Of a stretch of 64,000 nt of DNA, positions 36,357 through 47,698 are shown one piece after another (positions within the stretch are counted from its first letter, which is position 1; every line of letters begins with the position of its first letter). The notes beneath the pieces are model-generated. The model searched no databases. It was not told the DNA's origin and saw only the letters and a list, made by a program, of their open reading frames with translations. Source of the stretch: Pristionchus mayeri (lineage: Eukaryota > Nematoda > Chromadorea > Rhabditida > Neodiplogasteridae). The stretch covers positions 31,357,541 to 31,421,540 of the forward strand of contig BTRK01000004.1 of NCBI GenBank assembly GCA_036245805.1, given 5' to 3'. The translations under genes and the position numbers were made by a program.

Positions 36357-38349
36357 GAGAGGAATCGCGAGAGAATCGACCGTTTGAGGGAGGTGAGCGG
36401 CGGTAGGATTCAAGTTTGACCTATTTCCCCAGAAATTTGTCAACTGGTACTTTGAATGATGCTCTTTAAAGCTACGTCGTCAGAATTTCGATATCCGCCG
36501 TCATCGTCGAGATTCGGAAGGTCAAACATGGTACTATCACTTTTCGACAGTAAAATCGCGCTCACATAAATAATCATAAGTCCGTTTACAATAAAGATAG
36601 AATGCCGTTCTTTGTTCCAAATTAAAGCTACTATCATGTGCTACAAGCTCATGTTGACTACATCATTCCCGGATCTCACCCTGGTGCAGGGCGGTCGGGT
36701 GCACCAAAACTTTCGTAACTTTGGAAATCGGAAAATAATTCTGAGTTTTCATGCTTAAGTTGTAGTACATATATGCGCCTCATTTTTCGCCAAAAATGGT
36801 CAAAATCGGGAAGTGGGAAAAAAAGGGGGCTCACTTTCGTGTTGGGACCCCAAAATGGGTTCCGGAATCGAGTTCTTCCGAACCTTAAATTGCCATTATT
36901 TGTGATGAAAATCATCCGAAAACATCAAAAACAACATTTAAAGTTGTTGTCCCCCAAAGTGTACCACTTTTATTGGTCATAAATCATCATCTGGCCCAAA
37001 ATTTTAAAATCGATATTTCGACATTTTTCAACATGGGGGATGGGCGCTAATGCACTAAATGGGTTTGAAGTAATGCAGAAATGTCCCTCTAAACTATTCG
37101 ACGAAAGGGGGCATCTACAAATATGATTTTTCATCTGAGGAATTCAAGGAAAAGCGCAAAAGTGCAAAACTGGTCATTGTAGTCGGAGAGGCTCGCACTA
37201 TGGATAGAAATGTAGAGCACGATGAGCTAAACATTTCATCTATTGAAAGTAAGTCTTTATCTTCTCGTTGAATCGAGCTACATAGCCTGGAAGTTTGCCA
37301 TAAATAGGCTAGTATCCCCCGAGAGCGCGTGCTCTAACCCTCTGGCGCTCTCGCCGCCTGACCTCCCTCTCCCTCCCCTCTATTTACCGCTCCCCCGCGC
37401 CTCTTCCATCGTTTCCTACCAACTTCCACGCTCTATAGCTCGATTCAACGAGAAGATAAAGACTCACTTTCAATAGATGAAATGTTTAGCTCATCGTGCT
37501 CTACATTTCTATCCATAGTGCGAGTCTCTATGACTACTGTGACCAGTTATGCGGTTTTGCGCTTTTCCTTGAATTCCTCAGATGAAAAATCATATTTGAA
37601 GATGCCCCCTTTCGTTGACTAGTTTAGAGGGACATTTCTACATTTTTTCAAACCCATTTAGTGCATTAGGGCCCACCCCCCATGTTGAAAAAGGTCGAAA
37701 TATCGATTTTCAAATTTTGTGCCAGATGATCATTTATGACCAATAAATGTGATGCACTATGGGGGTACCACAACTTTCAATGTTCTTTTTGATGTTTTTG
37801 GATGATTTTGAGCACAAATAATGGCAATTGAAGGTTCGGAAGAACTCGATTCCGGAACCCATTTTGGGGTCCCAACACAAAAGGGCGCCCCCTTTTTTTT
37901 CCACTTCCCGATTTTGACCATTTTTGGCGAGAAATGAGGCACATATATGTACTACAACTTAAGCTTGAAAACTCAGAAAGTTTTCCCGATTTCCAAAGTT
38001 ACGAAAGTTTTGGTGCACCCGACCGCCCTGCACCAGGGTGAGATCCGATAATGATGTCGTCAAGATCAGCTTGTAGCCCATGATGGTAGCTTTCATTTGA
38101 AACAAAGAACGGCATTCTATCTTTTTTTAAACGGACTTATGATCATTTAAGTGAGCGCGATTTGACAGTCGAAAAGTGATAGTACCATGTTTGACCTTCT
38201 GAATCTCGACGATGACGGCGGATTTCGAAATTCTGACGATGCAGTTTTAAAGAACATCATTCAAAATACCAGTAGACAAATTTCTGGGGAAATAGGACAA
38301 ACTTGAATCCTACCGCCGGGACGTGGTCGATTCTCTCGCGATTCCTCTC
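36357..38349. mobile_element. 2 kb fold-back element flanked by TTAA
   Basis: Two arms of about 920 bp (36357-37280 and 37436-38349) are imperfect reverse complements around a 155 bp pyrimidine-rich spacer. Ends are GAGAGGAATCGCGAGAGAAT and its mirror, each next to TTAA. TTAA targeting suggests mobilisation by a piggyBac-type transposase, but no such gene is present. Differences between arms are frequent, so the element is not recent. It lies in the long 3' intron of Y2. Confidence 0.8.
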
Positions 38350-38391
38350 TTAAACAAATTCTATAGTTCGCACACAGTATTAAATAAATTG

Positions 38392-39632
38392 TTGGGGTGT
38401 CCGGAAAGTTCGTATAATGCTTCGGAAAAAAGTCAGTTCGCGATCAAATGCAGTGATTGCGCAATCTGTTTGTCAACAATGTATTGCATCATTCTGACGT
38501 TGAGTAGTGAGAGGATTTAATCAGTCTCCTAGTTGCTACATTGATTCTTGTGATGGACTCCCATCTCTACCTCCGAGAAGTTTTACTTCGTTACTACCGT
38601 CTTGGCCGATCCGTGAAGGAGGCCCACTCTGCCCTGGCCCAGTCGGAAGGAGCTGACGCCCCCTCCATACCCTTCTGCTATAAGTGGTTCTCCCGCTTCA
38701 AGAAAGGGGAGTTTGGTCTCGATGATCAACCCCGCTCTGGACGCCCTCCCTCTCTCGATCAGCATCTCGTTCTCCGCACACTGAAGCGCAAGCCCATGGC
38801 CTGTGTGCGTGAGTTGAAGAAGGATACTGGTACTCCCAGATCAACGGTGTCCGATATCCTCCATCGATCTGGGAAGAAGCCTAAACTCCCACAAGTGATT
38901 CCCCATGACCTCTCCCCCGAACAGCTGAAAAATCGTGTTCAAGTCTGTCGGGAATTACTCCATCGTAGATCCAATCTTCGATGGGTCAATTCCATCATCG
39001 CTACAGATGAGAAGTGGATCACGTACGATAACCCTGTGAGGAGAATGCAATGGGTGGATGCAGATGAGAAGCCCACGCCCGTCCCGAAGAAGGAAGAGCA
39101 CGGAAAGAAGGAACTCCTCTGCTTCTTCTTCTCAGTGCTCGGTCCCATCTACTGGGAGATCCTCGCCCCTGGCACCAGCATCAATGCCGACCTCTTCTCT
39201 GAACAACTGGAAGATGTCGCGATCAGAGTCCCTCCCAGACTCCTGAACCAGGCAAAATTCTTCTTCTGATGGACAATGCTCGCCCACATCGAGCGAAGAT
39301 GACCCAGAAGAAAATGGACGAGCTGAAGATCGAGAGGATTCCCCATCCACCGTATTCCCCGGATTTCTCCCCATGCGACTACCACTGCTTCCGCTCTCTC
39401 TCTGACTTCTGCAAAGGAAAGAAGTTCAAGAATCGAGATGAAGTTGTGAGGGCTTTCGTGAACTGGGCGGTCTCGAAGAAACCCGCATTCTGGAAGAGAG
39501 GAATCGAGACCCTGCCCAATCGCTGGAGGGAGGTAGTGAGAAAGAAGGGGGCATACATTGGTCACTGAGAATTGTAAAGCATTGAATAAAAAATAAAAAC
39601 AAAAAATTATACGAACTTTCCGGACACCCCAA
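38392..39632 (+). mobile_element. mariner element 2, different frameshift
   Basis: Same termini as element 1. The right end is followed by TA; the left flank reads TG, probably a mutated TA. The transposase frame 38541-39568 has the full domain order, but one G is missing in the run after LLNQ near 39252. The frame therefore ends as ...AKFFF and resumes as MDNARPH in another frame at 39269. The catalytic motifs are otherwise intact. It is inserted just beyond the last full exon of Y2 module 2. Confidence 0.92.
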
Positions 39633-39719
39633 TAAATATAAAAAAAACTCCAATACTCCTACGTCTCTCTAATTATCAAATTTCAACGAACTCTTAGACT
39701 GTAATCTTATCTTATGTGA

Positions 39720-42700
39720 TCTTACGTAATCTTCTGGAAGTCGAGCCTTGACGAAGTACCATTTGTCATGAGCAGTCGCTGTTACGGAAATGACGCCATC
39801 GCGAACGCCAGCCAGTGAATACGCCATCATCGGGACACTCGAATGATAGAGAGGGTTAGAGTCTGGTGATAATAAATATTTTCATTCAAACACGCATTAT
39901 CAAATCATTCATTTAAAATGTGCGCTTATGATAAAATTAACTTGAATTCAGAAACCTCGTTTCAGGGGTATTGAATTACCGGAATTTGACAGGCTGGAGG
40001 AATTGACATTTGTCCGTGTCCACTGCAAAGAGTCTTCCCCCGAATATAATGTAGAAGAAAGGAGAAGAATCACGGGCGAATGTCGACGGTTTCATATCCA
40101 AATACGGTACGGGCAACTGAACAGGAATAGCCGTGTTGAGATCTTTTTGAAACCGGTAATAATTTGATCACTTTGCACAATGTTCTTTTTTAAGTGTTGA
40201 TCAGGCACTATGTATTATCACTTCCACCTCGACTACGATGAGCCTGCCACCGCACAGCTGCTTGATAGAGAAACGATCTCCCGAATTCACATTAAATAGA
40301 GCGATGAGTCTTCCCCTGCATGTTGTGATCATTTTCAAATATTTCGATGTTATTACCTGTGGAGGGACATCGAAAGCATATCGTATTCGATTCCAATCGA
40401 GTCAATTTCACTATTGAACTCGTTCACGTCGAACGTGATTCCTCCCGTCTTCGGATCGTCACACAGACGCATCCAGTGTAGCCTCTCACCGCTAATTTTT
40501 TTTAGAACGCTGCAGCAGTTGCTCAGTTCGGAATTATGCTCGTATCCCTGCAACATCATCACGCTCTCAACTCCATCCAAGACATTTCTGGAGTTCCTAG
40601 AAATGCTTGCGACTTCGAAACTGAAATTTTCTGTATATGGGAATGGTGACGATATGTTGATGAACGGCATAGCTCGGTGTAAGTTGTGAAAGTTAAAGAA
40701 GCGTGTAACGCACTTTAGGTACTGATCGTACCCACTTGTGGATCACGCGTTCTTTCGGATCTCTAGTGAAGGTTGCTTTCTTGATCTGCAATAAGCCATT
40801 GGTTGATCTCAAGAGAAAAAAAGTTCGCATCGCAATTAAGGGTACGCTCACCTGTCCGTTCACGATATAGTACAGTCCATTATCGTAGTTTCCCACGGCA
40901 ACAATCTCATGCTCCTCCTCGACTCCCGTTGCAAGCATACATCTGGGATTTCGAGATCTGCAAAATTATACGATCATTGAAAGAGATGAAATCGAAGTTA
41001 CAATATCACAAGTAGTTTATGGCCGAAGGGCTGAAGGTCGAAGACGGTTCCTAAAGTGAAAAATTAATTTCTTGAATATTGTTCGAACATGAATACCCCT
41101 ATCGTCTTCGATTTGGTACGTGTAAGTGAATTCTTCGAGTTCGTGAACCGAGATATCATTAAGTTCCACATCCTCCGGCATATCTGAAATCCTCCAGTTG
41201 AAATATGTGACAACAACTCGGAAACCAGGAAAAAAAGTTATTGTAGCTGTGCAAAAAATGATAATTTCGAAAAAAATAAAGTCGCATTTGTTCACCTTCT
41301 TGTTGCACCGGTAGCACCAGGCGTCGTTCGATTCTGCAATAATTCAAATGCGTATTAAAATGGTTTTCATTATAATATTGGCATTCTGGAATGATTGAAT
41401 GTGAATGTGTTTCATTTTTTCAGAATTCACCTCTGTGGCAGTGAAATAGTATACAGCGTGTGGTAATCGTTCAACCCGTCAATGTATTCCCTTTCATCGT
41501 TGAAACGTTGCTCCTAAAGATTTATTTACAATACTTTGTGCCGACCGTCCCTAGATCTTGTGTGAGAGTTCGTGATCAATACGCGTATGCACCCTTGCTC
41601 GCGTATAAATTAGAAATATTATAATAACAGAGGCTTTATTGGTATGCATTGTGATGCATAATTACGCTTTTACGCACTTAAAGGCGTAGCAAGTCTCACA
41701 AGGATAAAGCGGATATCTATTGTAGAAGTTGATCTCAAAGTCAAATCGTACCTCTGTTCTCGTGAGTGACTCATCATTCGCATAACGTTCGTGCTGAACA
41801 AGAGAATATTATTTTGAATAATTGATCTAATCGTTCTAACGTAGTCTTCCGGTAGTCTGGCTCTGATGAAGCACCATCTGACTTTGTGACTAGCAGCCAC
41901 TGAGACGACCCCTTCGTGAACTCCAGCCAGAGAATACGTCATCATAGGCTCTCTTTAACGAAGATATGTGTATGGATGAAATATAATTCGGCCACTCACG
42001 GAAATCGAACAGGTTGGAGGAATAGACATTTGTCCAAGTCTACTGCGAAGAGTCTCCTTCCACAAACGAAATATACGAAGGGCGATGAATCACGAGCGTA
42101 CGTTGGTGTTCTCGATGGCAATACAGGCATGGGCACCTGAATGAGGTACTCCCTCCGTTTAGAGTGCTTTCTCAGCGGACAACTATCATAGGACGGGCAA
42201 CTAGGACTACGGAGGAGTCGAAATTGCGAGACTGCCACGCCTCCTCTCGTTTGCTAATGAAATTCGTGGCCTCTATTAAACCAGGACTAGAGCCGGACCA
42301 TTAAAAGGAATAGACTTGGCAGTTTGGCAGCCGTTGAGGAATAGTTGACAAATTTCAAAATAGCTCCCTTTCTCTGCCCTCTTTTCTCACAAATCCCATT
42401 TAGAATGGCGTGTCCTAGAAATGAATGACACTGAATCCCACCACAATGTTGATCACACTTCCACCACACATCTTCTCTACTGCAAAACGGGTTCCCTGTA
42501 CGATAAGAATCATCTTGCCCCTGAACGAGTTGATGATATTGTTTAAAGCAATTGAATCTTGAGGAATTGCGGTTTTTCTCGATTAGCTCGGCTCGATTTT
42601 ACCAAATCTAATAGTTAGCACAATGATCATAAAATAAAGTTTGAAAAAATATTGCAAAACAATTAACAACCTGTGTATTCCCTTGAAGGGATTCTCTTGG

Positions 42701-44197
42701 AAGCCCCTCGATTCTCGTTCCTCCTTATGACCTTTCGAGTTGTACTGGATTCCTTCCGTGGAGGGATCGTCACACAAACGAAAGAGGCTTGCCCCTACAC
42801 CATTCACAAGATACATCATGCTGCACCACGTGAGAAGTTCGGTTCCTCCCCCATGTTCAACCAGCTCCATGCCCTGCAGTAGATTGAGAACATCACTCAA
42901 GTTATGGATGCCGATGTGTCATTGAGAAAACACTTGCATATTCAGCAGGCATTTCGGCTCTGCGCGAATAACGTGGTACGTGTTTTGTCCTATGTGGCTA
43001 ACGTGGTACGTCGTACGTACCATGTGGTACGTATCATTTATCATGGTACGTATATATTTATTATGGTACGTAACTTGTTCATGATTTTATTATTTTTGTT
43101 CCACCGATCAAAATATCTGCGCTCTACAGCAACCGAACACAAGTGTTGTAACACAATTAAAATTTACATACGTTTCCTCTAAAACGAAATATAGATTTGT
43201 GGTTTGGAGTAATTAAAATGTAAAACTCTCAAGACTATTGCTCTCTATGTCCCCGCCCATCAATCCCTTCAGCTTTCCACCACTTCTCATTAAGCGAAGA
43301 ATCTATACCAGGACTGAAGAAACGTGAATTCAGTGTGATCATTCACGCATAAATGTTCAAATGTACATGGTTAGAGCAATTCATGCTTGAGTAAAGTCTC
43401 ATATTTGATCGCTACATCGAAAGAAGTTACGTAGCATAATAAAAAGTTACGTACCACGGGGGTATAGTACGTACCATAATAAGTAGTTTTGTACCACGTG
43501 GTACATAGTACGTACCATGATAAACGGCACGTACCACGTTATTCACACAGAGCCGGCATTTCTAACTACCGTTGTAAAAGCGAAGATTCGTGCGAACCTC
43601 TGGTACATTTCGAACATCTTCTCGGATAATCACTTTCCCGTCGTAGAAGGCTTTCCTTATCTGCAAGTAGCTGATGCTTCATTGGAATATTTGACGCTAA
43701 ATTTCGTTCGGAATAGACGTGCCTGTCCATTGACGACATAGTAGAGCGCATTGTCATAAGATCCGGGTATCTGAATGTCATGCGACTCCTCGAATCCTAT
43801 AGTCTGCTTGCGATTGGGGTCTCCGGTACTAAAAGAGTATTCGGATATATTTCCCAATATTTATTTTTCAATCTGTATATTTATGAATTTGTAATATACA
43901 TTTCGAAAATTGGACACTGTTTTTTTTCAGCGAACGCATAATCATTTGTGAAACTAGTTCACTATATTTTTCGGCGAGTGTGTATACCCGAAATACCCCA
44001 ACAGACTTGACTAACTTATGGTTGATGTACACATTCCGAGGATGTTTCATGCGAGGAATGTTGAAGACTGTTCCTGAAAAAGAGACTATCAGAATATTAA
44101 CAAACAGTTCCTAACCTTCTTCGAGCTGGTATGGAATTGTGTACTCGTCGTATTTTTCGATAGTCAGCGTTTCGAGAACCTTATCTTCGTTGGTCAT
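39720..44197 (-). CDS. Y2: two-module family Y gene, product not recognised
   Basis: Start ATG 44195-44197 (MTNEDKVLETLTIEKYDEY). Module 1 exons: 44119-44197, about 43990-44076 (GTVFNIPRMKHPRNVYINHK), 43721-43830 (IPGSYDNALYYVVNGQA), 43598-43660, 42666-42875 (LVEHGGGTELLTWCSMM...LCDDPSTEGI), about 42430-42518 (TRFAVEKMCGGSV), 41998-42137 (SSPFVYFVCGRRLFAVDLDK), 41840-41953 (MTYSLAGVHEGVVSVAA). Linkers lie near 41752-41793, 41430-41513 and 41298-41335. Module 2 repeats the order: about 41090-41180, 40855-40960 (VGNYDNGLYYIVNGQ), 40710-40788, 40360-40550 (LCDDPKTGGITF), 40200-40318 (LCGGRLIVVEVEV), 39975-40115 (SSPFFYIIFGGRLFAVDTDK), 39725-39860 (MMAYSLAGVRDGVISVTATA). Each module is about 330 residues. 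No signal peptide or known domain was identified. A hAT-type MITE occupies one intron. No disruption was seen in the exons read. Confidence 0.65.
42956..43554. mobile_element. hAT-type MITE, 599 bp, with 8 bp target duplication
   Basis: The ends are GGCTCTGCGCGAATAACGTG and the mirror of GGCTCTGTGTGAATAACGTG. The flanks are exact 8 bp repeats GGCATTTC at 948-955 and 43555-43562, the length produced by hAT transposases. The interior contains many copies of the palindromic motif GTACGTACCA / TGGTACGTAC. It is absent from the same intron in Y1 near 23200. Confidence 0.88.
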
Positions 44198-45221
44198 TGC
44201 TGAAGGAATTATTAAATCATTATCGATAAAAATTATGCTTTACTCTATAAAAATTACTCTATCAACAGTTGAAAATATCAAAAAAATTGAGAACTGGCTG
44301 TTTATACGGTGCGACAATTCGCAACACCACTCAGGAAAGATTTTATGATACATCTTATCGAAAGAGAGAATTGGGAATTTCGAGGCAGCATCGTCGAAAC
44401 CGCGAGAAGGAAGGAGAACCACGAGCGAAAATGGGAAACTAAGGTATTTTATAGGCCCTTATCGTGGTCAACAAGTACTGACTAACCAGTCACGAGTTTG
44501 AATTTCAAAATATTGTTATTGTTATTTGTTATTTTAAACTATGCTCAACGAAATATGAACCATCCTCAGTACATTCGTATTGGGCTGCTGCTTCAAGCAT
44601 CCTTTTCAATATTTGGCGCTACAGGATGAATATTTCAGAATTTCGAAATAATAATTTCGAAAAATTGACACTTTTTTTCAGTAGGCACATGATTGGAGGA
44701 GAATATTTCGCTATATTAGGGTGCCCTCCGTTTTTGCAAATTCTTCAATGGATCAGAAGTCCGGGTGGGTATCTTTAATGTCGGCTGAATAACTGAAAAA
44801 CCACACATGTTTCCATTTTTCTATTGGTCAATTTTAACAAGGAAGCAAACACGAGGGCAATGAAGTTGAGCAAAAATGTGCGGCCAAATTTTTTACCCGC
44901 ATAATATTTGCAAATTAATTATTATCCATTTTCTTTATCACATACGCCGTGACAATGCCAATCGATCGGAAAGGGATATCATCTCCGGGGCTCCTAAGTG
45001 CTTGAGATATAATTGCATCCCTTTGGACAAAGCGTGTACCCAGAAGCAGTGATTGTGAATACGGTAGCAAAAATGATTCTTCCGAAAGGGAGAGAGAGGG
45101 AGTTGAGTTATTCAAAGTGCGAGGGTCGAAAACTCCCTCCCCTTGACTCATCCGAGGGAAGTGGTAAACAAGTTCGGATATCCGAGAGTCATTATTGCCA
45201 CCCCAATTGTAAACGCGCTAA
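44198..45221. promoter_or_regulatory. Head-to-head intergenic region of Y2 and XC
   Basis: Counterpart of 24960-25954, between the Y2 ATG (minus) and the XC frame (plus). From 44685 it is part of the left arm of the large palindrome. Confidence 0.5.
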
Positions 45222-46180
45222 TTGGATGCTTCCGCCGACAAGCGTCTCGTTTTTATGAGCTTCCGTGCTTTAGAAGCTTCCATGACCCGTTTCATTCCAG
45301 TCAGTATCATTGTGTTCTTATCTTACTCTATCCTTCTTATGTTCTTCTTAACTTTTCTCACCTACGATTCTTCAGCTCCCGAATCATGGCCTATCTTCTC
45401 GTCAAGCCGGGCTACAATGGAATCACTTTTCGGTTTGTTATCTTTTGGTCTTACTCTTTCAATTATTACAGTCTAATCTATTCGATTTCTAGATTCGCTA
45501 CATTCTCCTTCGAAGAAAATTGCATGCATCTTGTCAAACAGCGTTCACCAGCAATTGTCGGCAACAATCCGTTCGACCTGCTCAACAATTGTAAGCTTTT
45601 ATCAAAGTAAATTAGTCAAATATCATAAAAATCATAAAATATTTCCAGTATTTATCCATAGTAGTATTTTCAGGGATTCGAACACTGCTCATCAATCGAA
45701 ATGGATTGCTTCTTCGTTTGGCCGAGCTCTTGCCTTCGATGGAAATTTCGAAATGCATTGGAGTGATGTGAGTTTCTCAATGAAGCAGTGCATTATCACG
45801 GGTTTCCTGTAACAATTCAATAACGCCAGCCACCAGAAAATATTCATAATAATGAATTTCGATGAAACTTAGTGTATGGGTACATTTCTACAAATTCGCT
45901 CATCATTGACTGGTTGAGCTACCTGTTTGGGAATCTGCAAATCAGTCAATGCATTACATCAATGATATTTGCTTTACAGCATGATGAGATTTGCACGCAT
46001 TAACCTCTCGCTCTCACTCAAAGAGGAAAAGGATGCATTGCTTGAACCTGTGGATGACGTCAAAGAGAACTTCGTACAAGAATCCTCCACTCATTCACCG
46101 TGCAGAGAGTTGTAAGTTAAAACATTAATATTTTATTATTAATAAAATACTAATAAATAAATTATAGAGCACGGATCAAA
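45222..46180 (+). pseudogene. XC: family X gene, truncated and frameshifted
   Basis: It carries the first exons of family X: about 45222-45435, 45493-45590, 45674-45768, 45980-46112, then the first bases of exon 5 at 46168. There the sequence turns into the inverted arm. One base is missing near 45330 relative to XA and XB, which breaks the longer upstream frame (though not a start at the inner ATG). Exon 4 has also lost a few codons (...VQESSTHSPCRE instead of VQELHILHSFTV), which alters its frame. All exons beyond 5 are missing. Confidence 0.75.
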
Positions 46181-46182
46181 TA

Positions 46183-47499
46183 AATGCGTGCAAATCTCAT
46201 CATGCTGTAAAGCAAATATCATTGATGTAATGCATTGACTGATTTGCAGATTCCCAAACAGGTAGCTCAACCAGTCAATGATGAGCGAATTTGTAGAAAT
46301 GTACCCATACACTAAGTTTCATCGAAATTCATTATTATGAATATTTTCTGGTGGCTGGCGTTATTGAATTGTTACAGGAAACCCGTGATAATGCACTGCT
46401 TCATTGAGAAACTCACATCACTCCAATGCATTTCGAAATTTCCATCGAAGGCAAGAGCTCGGCCAAACGAAGAAGCAATCCATTTCGATTGATGAGCAGT
46501 GTTCGAATCCCTGAAAATACTACTATGGATAAATACTGGAAATATTTTATGATTTTTATGATATTTGACTAATTTACTTTGATAAAAGCTTACAATTGTT
46601 GAGCAGGTCGAACGGATTGTTGCCGACAATTGCTGGTGAACGCTGTTTGACAAGATGCATGCAATTTTCTTCGAAGGAGAATGTAGCGAATCTAGAAATC
46701 GAATAGATTAGACTGTAATAATTGAAAGAGTAAGACCAAAAGATAACAAACCGAAAAGTGATTCCATTGTAGCCCGGCTTGACGAGAAGATAGGCCATGA
46801 TTCGGGAGCTGAAGAATCGTAGGTGAGAAAAGTTAAGAAGAACATAAGAAGGATAGAGTAAGATAAGAACACAATGATACTGACTGGAATGAAACGGGTC
46901 ATGGAAGCTTCTAAAGCACGGAAGCTCATAAAAACGAGACGCTTGTCGGCGGAAGCATCCAATTAGCGCGTTTACAATTGGGGTGGCAATAATGACTCTC
47001 GGATATCCGAACTTGTTTACCACTTCCCTCGGATGAGTCAAGGGGAGGGAGTTTTCGACCCTCGCACTTTGAATAACTCAACTCCCTCTCTCTCCCTTTC
47101 GGAAGAATCATTTTTGCTACCGTATTCACAATCACTGCTTCTGGGTACACGCTTTGTCCAAAGGGATGCAATTATATCTCAAGCACTTAGGAGCCCCGGA
47201 GATGATATCCCTTTCCGATCGATTGGCATTGTCACGGCGTATGTGATAAAGAAAATGGATAATAATTAATTTGCAAATATTATGCGGGTAAAAAATTTGG
47301 CCGCACATTTTTGCTCAACTTCATTGCCCTCGTGTTTGCTTCCTTGTTAAAATTGACCAATAGAAAAATGGAAACATGTGTGGTTTTTCAGTTATTCAGC
47401 CGACATTAAAGATACCCACCCGGACTTCTGATCCATTGAAGAATTTGCAAAAACGGAGGGCACCCTAATATAGCGAAATATTCTCCTCCAATCATGTGC
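46183..47499 (-). pseudogene. Inverted second copy of XC 5' part
   Basis: The right arm of the palindrome carries XC exons 1 to 3 and part of 4 on the minus strand with the same sequence as the left arm, including the one-base deletion. It shares no further downstream exons. Confidence 0.8.
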
Positions 47500-47698
47500 G
47501 TAATACAAAAAGTGTCAACATAAAACTTATTCTATTGGAAAAGACGGTTTTTTTTTATTTAGCAAAACTGTAGCTCAATGTTGAAGGATTTTATGAATTT
47601 TTGAATTTTCGAAATTTCAAGAGCCGGCTTTTAGACAGTTTTGAGAAATCGCGGAATCCGTATGCACAAAAAGAAACTGGGCCTTAGGGACACCTACC

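Larger units (their letters stand above)
44685..47499. repeat. Perfect-looking palindrome, 1317 bp arms, 181 bp spacer
   Basis: Positions i and 92184-i are complementary throughout the stretches compared: left arm 44685-46001, right arm 46183-47499. Reading frames in one arm recur with identical translation in the other (for example 45143-45610 and its mirror 46574-47041, 155 residues each). At the outer edge, complementarity stops after GCACAT (44685) / ATGTGC (47499), with only loose similarity beyond. The spacer 46002-46182 is the single-copy remainder of XC. See findings for biological and artefact explanations. Confidence 0.92.

Noticed and set aside
45143..47041. Mirror-image frames of 155 codons as a novel gene pair
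   Set aside because: They are the same out-of-frame reading of family X 5' sequence in the two arms of the palindrome; the spliced family X frame is different.
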